Shown here: piece after piece, positions 15,556 to 23,921 of the stretch
How the letters are laid out: each line of letters starts with the position of its first letter
Position numbering within the stretch: position 1 is the first letter of the stretch
Source of the DNA: Lachnospiraceae bacterium UBA7093
Lineage (GTDB): Bacteria; Bacillota; Clostridia; Lachnospirales; Lachnospiraceae
DNA: 30,696 bases
Assembly: GCA_002492465.1 (NCBI GenBank)
Contig: DKYT01000023.1
Span: forward strand, 1 to 30,696
Reading direction: 5' to 3'
The notes under the pieces: generated by a model
Databases searched by the model: none
The model's input: the letters and a program-made list of their open reading frames with translations, nothing else
What the model was told of the DNA's origin: nothing
Program-made: the position numbers and the translations under genes

Positions 15556-17787
15556 TCATTCCTTTTCCATTCTATCCCATATTGCCGGCACTTCCATCTC
15601 TCTTGGCTCTATTGTATTGGATAAGTATCTGAAGGTACCGTCCTCAAAAGGCTGTACCACTATGGTATTGGTAAATGCAAGATCGGAATTATAATCAGCC
15701 CATACGCCGTCTACAATAAGCGTAATCGTACCGTCGGCGTTTTCCTTATAATCCACCACCTCTCCAAAAGGAGGATACTGCCTTGGAAAAATCATTTCGT
15801 ACTCATAGCTGTCGCTTTTCCGGTCATATCCGCATTTTTCCCGTAATTGCTCCGTTGACACCGGAAAGTAAATCGTCATGATCTTTTCATATGTTTCCCC
15901 GGGAATCCTCCTGTTTTCTGTCTTAAGGTTTTCTCCTGTGTGAATTCGATATATGTCTTCAAACATACAAGGCATCAAAATATCCTCCACATTGCTTTTA
16001 TCCCAGTTCGTTACAAGAACATTATAATTTACATAGCTCAACCCATATACATATTTTGACGTTAGTTCCCTGCATCGATCGGAAAGAGGTTTTATTCTCC
16101 AATACTGTCGTAAGCTGGAATGGACAATGGGATTTTTGTATGCATAGATAAAATAGCCTTTCTCCGTCAGATTTATTTCCTCTATATCCCTGACAGAAGT
16201 TTCCCTGATCTCAGGTATGCCGCCTTCCTTCCATCCAATTCCAACAAAATATGTCTGCAATTCGCCTTTTCTGCATATGAAAGTAACAGCGCCAAGATAA
16301 CCATCCGAATTCACATTAAAAATGGTTACCTCTGCATCGCGTTTTTCCGTATACGCCCTGTAAAACCCTTCCACTTTCTCCCAATTTTTCATATTGGTAT
16401 CTTCCGTAACGCTGACATACCCTGCATTGCCCAGAATTGAAACCGCTTCTCTGCACTGATCCTCTGTAAATACTTTTATGCCGGAACCATAGAAGGGTGC
16501 TTCGGTCAGCTCTATCTCCCGGTACACCTCCTTAAGCTGCTCCGCCGCCGTCAACGCAGTGTTCTCAAATTTTTCTTTTTCCTCTTCCTCCGCACGGTCG
16601 GCATGCCACCAGAAGTCGCAGCCGCCTTCCATTGAAATCATCTGATTGGATACATATTGAAAGCAATTCTCACTTAAGGGACGGATCATCGTTTTATGAC
16701 AAAACGACCTTGCCGTATTTTCATAGGGATATACTGCGTTGACCGTGAGCGTAAGCGTTCCATCCTGATTTTCCACATAGCTTACCACTTCAGGATATGG
16801 GATATCCGAATAGTCCGCCTGGGCAAAACTACGCGGTCTGTATTCATACGCCGCGCTCTCCGGAATATATTTTACTTTTGACCGCAGTATGCTCCTGTCT
16901 ACAGGAAAATAGGTCGTAATAACGTCCTCAAATATGCCTTCCGGTATCTGAAAAGTTCCTCCCTTCTCCAGATTCCCATTGGCAGCATAAGGAGCATGCC
17001 TTCCGTGCAAAACAGGATAAAACCTGTCGAATATATCATAAAAATTCAGTTCCCCATAGTCCTCTTCGCTCCAGTTGCAGAGAAACATATTATTTCTCTC
17101 GTAGCCCACCGGTAATATATACTTTCTGTTCAGCGCCCTGCACTTTTCCTCCAGCGGCAAAATCCGCAGCGCAGTATGCTCCGTTGCATCACCCAAGGTC
17201 AGCACATAGCTATCCTCCGAAAAATAGCTTCCCGCAAAGATCAAATACCCTTCCTCCGTGTATTTCCATAAGCTGACCGGATAGCTTACCGTACTTATAT
17301 TTTGCAGATAACCGTTTTGGTCATATTTATAATATCCGCTGACAACATTTACTTTTCCATCCTCAGTATTCAGATCAAGTTTACGAAATCCTGTTTCCAT
17401 AACTACTATGATCGTCAAAGCTGCACTTTTCTTTTCCTCCACCGCTTTACAAAATTCCTGCGCCTGCCCAGCCCCCGCCATATCCACCTGATTCCTGTCA
17501 TCAACGGCTACATAACCCTTCTCCCCAAGTCCGGACACAATACGCCTTATGATATCCAGACTGTCCGACCTTCCCAACTTTACCGCCTCATCATAAATGC
17601 CGCCGTAAATTTTCCCTATGTCCTCTGCATTAATATTATCCCCTTTATCAGGCGCATATAAGCTGCTGTTCTCCTCCACAATCTCACTATCCGCCCTCTC
17701 TGGCGTTCCATCCTTACAGCCGGTTATTGCTGCTGCAACCATAAAGATTATTACTGATAAATAATGTTTTCTATTTTTTTCTAACAA
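15556..17787 (-). CDS. large lipoprotein with two homologous halves
   Basis: 743 aa, not assigned to a function; I suspect the DUF6070-type family, from memory only. Lipoprotein signal with lipobox ITGC (Cys24). The rest consists of two related halves (about 54-385 and 412-727): RILPLEEKCRALNRKYI (208-224) matches RIKPLSDRCRELTSKYV (564-580), TYFPVDRSILR (292-302) matches IYFPVSTEQLR (639-649), and VENQDGTLTLTVNAVY (338-353) matches KENADGTITLIVDGVW (681-696). An acidic linker (about 398-410) joins them. No enzyme motif is evident and it is not a beta-lactamase. It starts at TTG 17787 with AAGGAG seven to eight bases upstream. A BlaI-type operator lies just downstream of its promoter, so it is probably controlled by the neighbouring BlaI/BlaR1. 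Confidence 0.85.
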   Translation of the reverse strand: MLEKNRKHYLSVIIFMVAAAITGCKDGTPERADSEIVEENSSLYAPDKGDNINAEDIGKIYGGIYDEAVKLGRSDSLDIIRRIVSGLGEKGYVAVDDRNQVDMAGAGQAQEFCKAVEEKKSAALTIIVVMETGFRKLDLNTEDGKVNVVSGYYKYDQNGYLQNISTVSYPVSLWKYTEEGYLIFAGSYFSEDSYVLTLGDATEHTALRILPLEEKCRALNRKYILPVGYERNNMFLCNWSEEDYGELNFYDIFDRFYPVLHGRHAPYAANGNLEKGGTFQIPEGIFEDVITTYFPVDRSILRSKVKYIPESAAYEYRPRSFAQADYSDIPYPEVVSYVENQDGTLTLTVNAVYPYENTARSFCHKTMIRPLSENCFQYVSNQMISMEGGCDFWWHADRAEEEEKEKFENTALTAAEQLKEVYREIELTEAPFYGSGIKVFTEDQCREAVSILGNAGYVSVTEDTNMKNWEKVEGFYRAYTEKRDAEVTIFNVNSDGYLGAVTFICRKGELQTYFVGIGWKEGGIPEIRETSVRDIEEINLTEKGYFIYAYKNPIVHSSLRQYWRIKPLSDRCRELTSKYVYGLSYVNYNVLVTNWDKSNVEDILMPCMFEDIYRIHTGENLKTENRRIPGETYEKIMTIYFPVSTEQLREKCGYDRKSDSYEYEMIFPRQYPPFGEVVDYKENADGTITLIVDGVWADYNSDLAFTNTIVVQPFEDGTFRYLSNTIEPREMEVPAIWDRMEKE

Positions 17788-17824
17788 GCTTGCTCTCCTT
17801 TTCTCCTTACAATATTAAATCAAT

Positions 17825-17840
17825 TCCTACATATGTAAGA
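17825..17840. promoter_or_regulatory. second BlaI/MecI-type operator, upstream of the lipoprotein gene
   Basis: TCCTACATATGTAAGA has the TACATATGTA core of the mec operator. On the minus strand it follows a promoter-like pair: TTGACT, 17 bp, TAATAT. The arrangement mirrors that at blaI: operator placed just after the -10. It lies about 38-53 bp before the TTG start. Confidence 0.65.
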
Positions 17841-17874
17841 ATTTATTTAATATTACATTGGTAAGATTTAAAAG

Positions 17875-18603
17875 TCAAGCATGTACATCTTTATACTTCA
17901 AATAGCAAACCCCAATACTGGTAAACAGTATCAAAAACCCGCATATCGCCGCCCCGAAGCCAACCGGGTTGGAGAGCACATCCGTACTTTTATTGGCGTT
18001 CATCCCTTCCATCATCAGAGCATAGGGCCACAGCATCCCCATGCCCTTACTGCTCATAAGAAATCCCGCCACGCTTCCCAGAAGCGCCATGGCAACAGGC
18101 ACCGCAAAGCTTCGGATCATCATGGATAACACCAACTGCAAAGCCGCCGTCACCATACCTCCCAGGCTGCCTCTCAAAAGCCAGAATAAAATTTCTCCTG
18201 GAGGAAGCCCCGGCAGTCCCACAATCTTTCCGGATAGGATAAAAAGAACGCCCACCCAAAGCTGCAGCGCCACCGTACACCGAAGAGACATCAACAGCTT
18301 GGCAAGAAAAATATCTCTCTCTGATGTAGGCATGGTCATCAGGCTGTTCCAATTATAATTCAAATGTTCCACCCTCCAAATATAGGAGCAGTAAATAGCG
18401 ATCAAAGGTCCGTAAAAGAAACTGGCGTAAAACAGCGAATGCTGTGTCCACAGGGAGTACCATCCTGATTTCAGCATCTCCAGATTATTCAGATAGTTTC
18501 CCCCGCCCAATACCGTTGGAAGCAGAGGGATTCCGGCAAACACCAGCCACAAATGAGAATGCTTTAATTTTTTCTGCTCCGTTTTCATACATACTGTTAA
18601 CAT
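17875..18603 (-). CDS. ABC-2 type permease (lantibiotic-immunity LanG/E-like)
   Basis: 242 aa with about six hydrophobic segments and the cytoplasmic LNYNWNSLMTMPTSERDIFLAK stretch after the second, typical of bacitracin/lantibiotic ABC exporter permeases. It lies 32 bp after the other permease, with AAGGAGCTTTTT before ATG 18603. Together with the ATPase and the other permease it would form a LanFEG-like pump that removes peptide antibiotics from the membrane. Substrate not known. No promoter is seen before it, so it is probably the third gene of the operon. Confidence 0.85.
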   Translation of the reverse strand: MLTVCMKTEQKKLKHSHLWLVFAGIPLLPTVLGGGNYLNNLEMLKSGWYSLWTQHSLFYASFFYGPLIAIYCSYIWRVEHLNYNWNSLMTMPTSERDIFLAKLLMSLRCTVALQLWVGVLFILSGKIVGLPGLPPGEILFWLLRGSLGGMVTAALQLVLSMMIRSFAVPVAMALLGSVAGFLMSSKGMGMLWPYALMMEGMNANKSTDVLSNPVGFGAAICGFLILFTSIGVCYLKYKDVHA

Positions 18604-18635
18604 AAAAAGCTCCTTTCATAGAAATTCTTTTCGCC

Positions 18636-19397
18636 TCAACCGCATCCCGGCGTGCGGTGTATAAACAGTTGTCTCCCCAGAATATACCCGGCAGGCAGCG
18701 CAGCCAAAAGCGTTATCAGCGCCCACCGGTCCAAAGGGACCTCATAATAGCTCACAATCCGGCTGCTCTCATCCCAGTTCTGCCCAATGTATCCCAACAG
18801 GTTATAGTACGCCCACACCACCGCTCTCCAAAAGGGCAACCGTATGAACCAGCTGAACAGCCCCAGAAAGGAACCGGCAAGCCCCACCGCAAGGGGAAGA
18901 ATCTGATTGGCGCTGAAAAGAGACAGAAGCATCTGAAGCAGCAATACTCCCATACTCACAAGCCCGGACTGCAAAAGGAAGCACACCAGCTGCCGCAGCG
19001 TTATTCCTCCCGCAAAGTTGTGCATCCGTCCAAAAGCAGCCATCATAACAAGCTCCGCCGCCACATAAACCCCCATATAGGAAGCTCCCGTCAATAATTT
19101 CATATCAAATAACCGTCCTTTTTCCTCCATGGTGCACAGGAGCTTTAAAGTATTTCCTTTCAACTCCGCATCGCAAAGACGGCTTGCCAGCATAGCGGAC
19201 ATGGCGGGGATCAATATGGTATTCACAAGACCAAGGCACATCAGCAGCCACATCCAGCTATCCTCCTCCGACTCCATGTGGGAACTGCGGACCGCCCAGG
19301 ACAACCATAGAAACGTAAACAAAAGAAATGCGGCCGGCACCAGGGCAATCTTTCTGCGCCGCACCTTCATCCATTCAGTTTTCCATTCACCCAGCAT
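18636..19397 (-). CDS. ABC-2 type permease (lantibiotic-immunity LanE/G-like)
   Basis: 253 aa, about six hydrophobic segments. The N-terminal LGEWKTEWMKVRRRKIAL is typical of this permease class, and a polar SRLCDAELKGNTLKLL loop follows TM2. ATG 19397 shares one base with the stop of the ATPase gene (TGATG); a GTG at 19400 (four-base GTGA overlap) sits better with the GGAGG site and is a real alternative. Second gene of the exporter operon. Confidence 0.87.
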   Translation of the reverse strand: MLGEWKTEWMKVRRRKIALVPAAFLLFTFLWLSWAVRSSHMESEEDSWMWLLMCLGLVNTILIPAMSAMLASRLCDAELKGNTLKLLCTMEEKGRLFDMKLLTGASYMGVYVAAELVMMAAFGRMHNFAGGITLRQLVCFLLQSGLVSMGVLLLQMLLSLFSANQILPLAVGLAGSFLGLFSWFIRLPFWRAVVWAYYNLLGYIGQNWDESSRIVSYYEVPLDRWALITLLAALPAGYILGRQLFIHRTPGCG

Positions 19398-20311
19398 CAC
19401 AGACTTCCCCTCCTTCCTGTCAGGCTTAAGAAGATTTCCTCCAGGCTCTTTAGCTTCTCCTCCGCCCGGTATACCCCGGCTCCGCCCTCACAAAGGCGCC
19501 CAATCAGCTGTGCCGCCGCATCATTTTCAAGCCTAGGCAGTTCCAGCGCGCTCTCTTTAAGCACACAGGGAATCCCCTCCCTTTTCAGAATGTGCAGCGC
19601 CGCCGTCTGATTCATTACGCACAGCCTCAGGTTATCCCTGCTATGTTCATGCAGCGCCTCCAGCTTATCCTGAAATATCAGTTGTCCGTGGTTGATAATA
19701 CCCACATAATCCGCCATCTGATCCATTTCTCCCAAAAGATGGCTGGACACCAGCACCGTCATGCCCATGCGCCTGGGAAGCTCCCGGATCAACTCCCTGA
19801 TTTCCTGGATACCTGCCGGATCAAGACCATTGGTAGGCTCATCCAGTATCAAAAGAGAAGGACTTCCAAGAAGCGCCTCTGCAAGCCCAAGGCGCTGCTT
19901 CATACCCAGGGAATACTCCCGCACCTTCTTATTCTGCTGCTCCTCCATCCGCACCAGCTTTAAGACCTGGTCAATCTCCTTCTCCGGTACCCTTTTTAAT
20001 GTCTGTACAATCTCCAGATTCTCCCGTCCGGTAAGATGACCATAATAGGAGGGCGATTCAATAAGAGAACCTGTGCCCTTGAGAATGGCAATACGATTCT
20101 TCCGATTTACCCTCTCTCCTCCTATGGTAACCTGTCCGGCGCTGATATGAATCAACCCCAGCAGCATTTTAAGAGTAGTACTCTTTCCTGCTCCGTTTGG
20201 ACCCATAAAGCCATAGACACAAGATTTTGGCACCTTTAGATCCACATCCTTTACCACCTCCTTATCTCCATATTGCTTTGTCAAGCCTCTTGTCTCTACG
20301 ATATATTCCAT
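19397..20311 (-). CDS. ABC transporter ATPase (LanF/BcrA-like)
   Basis: 304 aa ATPase of a LanFEG/BcrAB-type exporter. Walker A GPNGAGKST at 37-45, signature YSLGMKQR at 133-140, Walker B LLILDEP at 153-159 followed by the D-loop TNGLDPAG. The C-terminal ~90 residues after the nucleotide domain end in LKSLEEIFLSLTG, usual for this subfamily. First gene of the minus-strand operon, divergent from the response regulator across a 197-bp gap that holds an inverted repeat. Confidence 0.92.
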   Translation of the reverse strand: MEYIVETRGLTKQYGDKEVVKDVDLKVPKSCVYGFMGPNGAGKSTTLKMLLGLIHISAGQVTIGGERVNRKNRIAILKGTGSLIESPSYYGHLTGRENLEIVQTLKRVPEKEIDQVLKLVRMEEQQNKKVREYSLGMKQRLGLAEALLGSPSLLILDEPTNGLDPAGIQEIRELIRELPRRMGMTVLVSSHLLGEMDQMADYVGIINHGQLIFQDKLEALHEHSRDNLRLCVMNQTAALHILKREGIPCVLKESALELPRLENDAAAQLIGRLCEGGAGVYRAEEKLKSLEEIFLSLTGRRGSL

Positions 20312-20366
20312 AGATTTTCCCCTTTCCCGTATTTTCTACACAAAATGCATTTTCTGTATAGAAAAA

Positions 20367-20403
20367 GCATACGCCATCCCCCTTACATGGCGATGACGTA
20401 TGC
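20367..20403. promoter_or_regulatory. inverted repeat between the exporter and its two-component system
   Basis: Arms GCATACG (20367-20373) and CGTATGC (20397-20403) are perfect; an inner CATC/GATG pairing extends them after one mismatch. It lies between the divergent exporter and regulator genes, so it may be a binding site for the response regulator or a shared leader structure. No T-run follows on either strand, which argues against a terminator. Confidence 0.5.
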
Positions 20404-20457
20404 CTTACGTTTACCTTAATTTTTTATAAAAAAGAAGAAATCCTCCCGGTTTTATCT

Positions 20458-20463
20458 TATAAT
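20458..20463 (+). promoter_or_regulatory. -10 element for the response regulator operon
   Basis: A perfect TATAAT lies 45 bp before the response regulator start. At the usual 17-18 bp spacing there is no recognisable -35 (only an A/G-rich run), as in promoters that need an activator. Confidence 0.5.
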
Positions 20464-20508
20464 TAGGAAAAGCAACCTACAAAATCACTTTCAGGAGGTC
20501 AGACGCCT

Positions 20509-21213
20509 ATGAATCACATCTATGAATGCCGGATTCTGTTGATAGACGACAACAGGGAGCTGCTTTCCATGCTGACCCGGATGCTGAATAAGGAGGGCTT
20601 CATGAACCTTGGCATTGCCGCCTGCTGCCAGGAGGCAAGAAAGGCGCTTGCAAAAGAACTGCCTGATCTCATCATTCTGGACGTTATGCTCCCGGATGGA
20701 GACGGTTTTTCCTTCTTTCAGGAGATCCGCGCAAAAGCCGATATCCCTATCCTCTTTCTCTCTGCCCGTGACGAGGACAATGACCGCCTTCTGGGACTGG
20801 GGCTGGGCGCCGACGACTATCTGACCAAGCCCTTTCTGCCCAAAGAACTGATCTTAAGAATCAGCGCTATTATCCGCCGCTCCTATCTGTCAGAACGTTC
20901 AATGCAATGCGAAGGGCAAATCCTGAACCTGGGAACCCGCACCGTCCATTTTGACCGGGGAACGGTGGAAACCCCTGAAGACGAAATTCCCTTAACCGCC
21001 AAGGAACTGCTTATTTTAAAAAAGCTCTATGAAAACAGAAGCCGCATCGTGACCTTTGACGCCCTCTGCGATGCCGTGTGGGGCGACGGCTACTACACTT
21101 ACGAAAATACTTTGATGGTACACATCCGCCGCCTTCGGGAAAAGCTGGAGGAGGATCCCTCCCACCCTCAATGGCTTCTCACCGCCAGAGGCATCGGCTA
21201 CCGATTGATCTAA
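20509..21213 (+). CDS. OmpR-family response regulator
   Basis: 234 aa. Receiver domain with the acidic pair Asp13-Asp14 (LLIDDN), the phosphoryl-accepting Asp58 (LIILDVMLPDGDG) and Lys107 (DYLTKPF); then a winged-helix DNA-binding domain ending VHIRRLREKLEEDPSHPQWL and GIGYRLI. It probably activates the divergent LanFEG-type exporter. AGGAGG lies ten bases before ATG 20509. The histidine kinase gene follows after 28 bp. Confidence 0.93.
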   Translation: MNHIYECRILLIDDNRELLSMLTRMLNKEGFMNLGIAACCQEARKALAKELPDLIILDVMLPDGDGFSFFQEIRAKADIPILFLSARDEDNDRLLGLGLGADDYLTKPFLPKELILRISAIIRRSYLSERSMQCEGQILNLGTRTVHFDRGTVETPEDEIPLTAKELLILKKLYENRSRIVTFDALCDAVWGDGYYTYENTLMVHIRRLREKLEEDPSHPQWLLTARGIGYRLI

Positions 21214-21241
21214 AAGAAAGGACATAAAAGGTAACTCTCCC

Positions 21242-22636
21242 ATGAAGGATCTGCTTAAAATATACCGGCGCTACATTCTCACTGCCGCTTCCATCTGCAT
21301 TTTAATGCTTGCTTTCAATTTTCTGCTCCTGTTCCTCTTTCTCCTGAATCAGCTGGGGTACAAAACGGGCGAGAATTACCAGGACTCCCGCGCCGATTTT
21401 CTCTCCGACCAACTAGTCCTGGACAATGGCGAATATACCCTTTCGGAAGCTGCCCAAAAGCAGATCGACGAGCACCTTGCTTTTGCCATGCTGATCGACC
21501 AGGAAGGGCAGGTAGCCTGGAGCCAAAACCTTCCCGGGGATATTCCCCGCTCCTACTCCCTCACCCAAGTGGCATCCTTTACCCGCTGGTATCTCCAGGA
21601 CTATCCCGTAAAAGTCCACACCCGCCCTGACGGTCTTTTTGTGGCTGCCGCCCCCCGCCATTCCATATGGAAGCAAAACGCTGAATTCAAAGAAAATTTC
21701 ATGGATGCCCTTCCTGCCTATTTGCTGTTGGTTCTCCTCGGCAACCTGCTGCTGATTTTTACCTTTGCCATCCTTTTCGGTCACCGGTTTTATACTTCCT
21801 TAAAGCCTCTGGTAAAGGGGATCGAACAGCTTACGGGAGATCAGGCTCTTGCCCTGCCAGGGCAGGGAATCGTGGGAGATCTTGCCGGAAAACTGAATGA
21901 AGCATCCGCCATTCTCATTTCCCAAAAGAAAACTCTGGAAAAGCGCGACAACGCAAGAACCAACTGGATTTCAGGCGTCTCCCACGACATCCGAACCCCC
22001 CTGTCTCTCATTCTGGGCTTTAGCGACAGCCTTGCGGATAGCCCCAACCTAAATCCGGAGGAACAAAAGGAGGCGGCATCCATCCGGGAAAACAGCCTCC
22101 TGATCAAACAACTGATTGCGGACCTGAACCTGACCTCCCGTCTGGAGTACGATTCCTATCCCCTGCAAATAAAAGATTATTCCCCTGCCGCCCTTCTCCG
22201 CAGTCTGATCGCTTCCTACTGTAATCACGATCTGGCGGAGCAATGGTCTCTGGATCTTGCGCTGGATACCGGGCTTGAAAGACTTACCTTAAAGGGCGAT
22301 CCGGGGCTGCTTCTGCGCGCTTTCCGCAATCTGATAGACAACAGCATCCGCCACAATCCGGAGGGCTGCCGCATCCGGATCCAGGGCAATATACAGGGAA
22401 GTTTTCTGAATCTTACCTTTTCCGACACGGGAAGGGGTATCCCTGCTCAGGTGGTTGAACTTCTGTATCACACTGAGCCTGCAAATGCCGGCGGCTCCCT
22501 TCCTCATGTGATGGGGCTTCGGATTGTAAAGCAGATTATCGAAATTCACCAGGGAACCATAGCATTTGTGCCTTCAGGAGATGTGTACAGGTCTGCGGTG
22601 ATCCATCTGCCGCTCTCAGCAAAAACCACACCTTAA
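21242..22636 (+). CDS. sensor histidine kinase of a peptide-antibiotic response system
   Basis: 464 aa. TM1 about 11-36, an extracytoplasmic domain of about 115 residues, TM2 about 156-180, a linker, the H-box SGVSHDIRTPL with His248, the N-box NLIDNSIRHN (Asn367), and the G1 box DTGRG (395-399). The ribosome site before ATG 21242 is weak, suggesting lower output than its regulator. The sensing of lantibiotics or other envelope-active peptides is inferred from the neighbouring exporter. Confidence 0.92.
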   Translation: MKDLLKIYRRYILTAASICILMLAFNFLLLFLFLLNQLGYKTGENYQDSRADFLSDQLVLDNGEYTLSEAAQKQIDEHLAFAMLIDQEGQVAWSQNLPGDIPRSYSLTQVASFTRWYLQDYPVKVHTRPDGLFVAAAPRHSIWKQNAEFKENFMDALPAYLLLVLLGNLLLIFTFAILFGHRFYTSLKPLVKGIEQLTGDQALALPGQGIVGDLAGKLNEASAILISQKKTLEKRDNARTNWISGVSHDIRTPLSLILGFSDSLADSPNLNPEEQKEAASIRENSLLIKQLIADLNLTSRLEYDSYPLQIKDYSPAALLRSLIASYCNHDLAEQWSLDLALDTGLERLTLKGDPGLLLRAFRNLIDNSIRHNPEGCRIRIQGNIQGSFLNLTFSDTGRGIPAQVVELLYHTEPANAGGSLPHVMGLRIVKQIIEIHQGTIAFVPSGDVYRSAVIHLPLSAKTTP

Positions 22637-22641
22637 AGGCA

Positions 22642-23214
22642 TCAGCCTTGCAGACATCTCTCAATTTTTTTAGCCGCTTGCTTTGGCAGTCCTTTTTGGT
22701 TCTTTGCGTTTGCACAGACCACCTTCCCTATGGATTTCATCCCTGCCGTCTTAAAAAATTCGTCCATGTTATGAAGCGCTCCTCTGCTCTGTCCGAATAT
22801 CCATGAAAAAGGGGCGGGTGTGTTACAGGAAGTTAAAAGCATATATTTTTTCCCCTGCAGGCGCGGTTTCGGAAACGTGCTCGTCTCTTCCATAGCAGTC
22901 CCCAGCAGCCGGTCAAATAAATTCTTGACAGGGGCGGGCACATTTGCCCAATAGACAGGCGCAGCAAGGATAACCAGCTGACACCCTTTCAGCAAAGCTG
23001 CAATTTCCTGTATATCGTCTTTTTGAACACAAATCCGTGTATCCATGCAGGCACGACAGCCGGTGCAAAAAGAAAGCTTTTTCTCATACAAATTGATTTT
23101 TGTTACAGTATAGCCCGCCTGTCCGGCTTTGGAAATTGCCCAATCCAGCATGGCAGCCGTGGTTCCGTTCACATGGGGGCTGCCCAAAATGGCAAGCGCA
23201 TTTTTTTCACTCAT
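22642..23214 (-). CDS. flavodoxin-family NAD(P)H/FMN reductase with Cys cluster
   Basis: 190 aa flavodoxin-like fold. The loop GSPHVNGTTAAML (11-23) is the FMN-phosphate binding site; APVYWANVPAPVKNLFDR binds the flavin ring in this family. A cluster Cys50, Cys53, Cys56 and Cys62 resembles the iron-sulfur flavoprotein motif, so an Fe-S centre is possible. ATG 23214 overlaps the tetR stop (ATGA), so the two are co-transcribed and autoregulated together. The physiological substrate is unknown; quinone, azo or thiol stress are usual for tetR-linked members. Confidence 0.88.
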   Translation of the reverse strand: MSEKNALAILGSPHVNGTTAAMLDWAISKAGQAGYTVTKINLYEKKLSFCTGCRACMDTRICVQKDDIQEIAALLKGCQLVILAAPVYWANVPAPVKNLFDRLLGTAMEETSTFPKPRLQGKKYMLLTSCNTPAPFSWIFGQSRGALHNMDEFFKTAGMKSIGKVVCANAKNQKGLPKQAAKKIERCLQG

Positions 23215-23855
23215 AATCCTCTCTCCTTACTTGCAATCGAACAGTATAGCATGTGAAATCCATATTCCAAAAACTGTTTTTTAGACAAACCCATTGCACT
23301 TTTAATGTAGTCTTCTTTGTTTGCCGCAAGTTGAATGATACCCGACAGCATACCCCAAAAGTTAAATATCGTTGGCATAAGCTCCAGATCCCCTCGCAAA
23401 TCGCCTTTTTCCATGCCGGATATTAAGAAGTCTTTTATCTTTCCGTTTATTTCTTCCCCTATTTGGTAAGTTTCCTTTTCTTCGGGAAAATAGGCGTTAT
23501 TCTCAAAATCAATATTGATTTTATCCAACACCATTTTGAAATAAAAAGGAAATTCCTCCTGATACTGTACCAATCCGCCGCAGATGAGATCATATCTCGC
23601 TCTGGTGGTTTCCTCCTGTGCCAGTGCGGAGGTTAGATAGCCATATAGCTTTTTCATGCTGTTAAGCACTAAAATACTGATAATCTCCTCCTTGTTCTTG
23701 AAATACACATATAGCGTTGCCTTGCTGTATCCGGCTGCTTTCGCAATGTCGTCCATGGATGTGGCGGTAAGCCCTTTTTCCATAAACAACTCTGATGCGG
23801 CAGTGGCAATATGTTCCCGATGTGCGGTTTTAGGCTCCTTTTTTCTTCGTCCCAT
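23211..23855 (-). CDS. TetR family repressor of the flavodoxin operon
   Basis: 214 aa. Helix-turn-helix region SMDDIAKAAGYSKATLYVYF is typical of TetR proteins, followed by an all-helical ligand domain. ATG 23855 is chosen because GGAGG lies five bases upstream; the ATG at 23867 lies before that site. It probably represses its own transcript through the palindrome at 23872-23894. Confidence 0.9.
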   Translation of the reverse strand: MGRRKKEPKTAHREHIATAASELFMEKGLTATSMDDIAKAAGYSKATLYVYFKNKEEIISILVLNSMKKLYGYLTSALAQEETTRARYDLICGGLVQYQEEFPFYFKMVLDKINIDFENNAYFPEEKETYQIGEEINGKIKDFLISGMEKGDLRGDLELMPTIFNFWGMLSGIIQLAANKEDYIKSAMGLSKKQFLEYGFHMLYCSIASKERGL

Positions 23856-23871
23856 AGATTCCTCCATGTAT

Positions 23872-23894
23872 TAATTAAACTCACGGTTTAATTA
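23872..23894. promoter_or_regulatory. TetR-type operator
   Basis: Perfect 9-bp arms TAATTAAAC (23872-23880) and GTTTAATTA (23886-23894) with a 5-nt centre. It overlaps the -10 and the transcription start of the tetR-flavodoxin promoter. Confidence 0.8.
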
Positions 23895-23919
23895 TATAAG
23901 GAAATATTTTGTTTGTCAA
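23891..23919 (-). promoter_or_regulatory. consensus promoter of the tetR-flavodoxin operon
   Basis: On the minus strand TTGACA (23914-23919), exactly 17 bp, TATAAT (23891-23896). Both hexamers are perfect, so the operon would be strong when the repressor is released. Confidence 0.85.
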
Positions 23920-23921
23920 CA

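Noticed and set aside
15556..17787. The lipoprotein as a beta-lactamase or penicillin-binding protein, given the BlaI operator
   Set aside because: No SxxK, SxN or KTG motif in suitable order; internal repeats of an unrelated type.
18041..19097. Plus-strand open frames opposite the exporter permeases
   Set aside because: Basic, proline-rich translations typical of the complement of membrane-protein genes.
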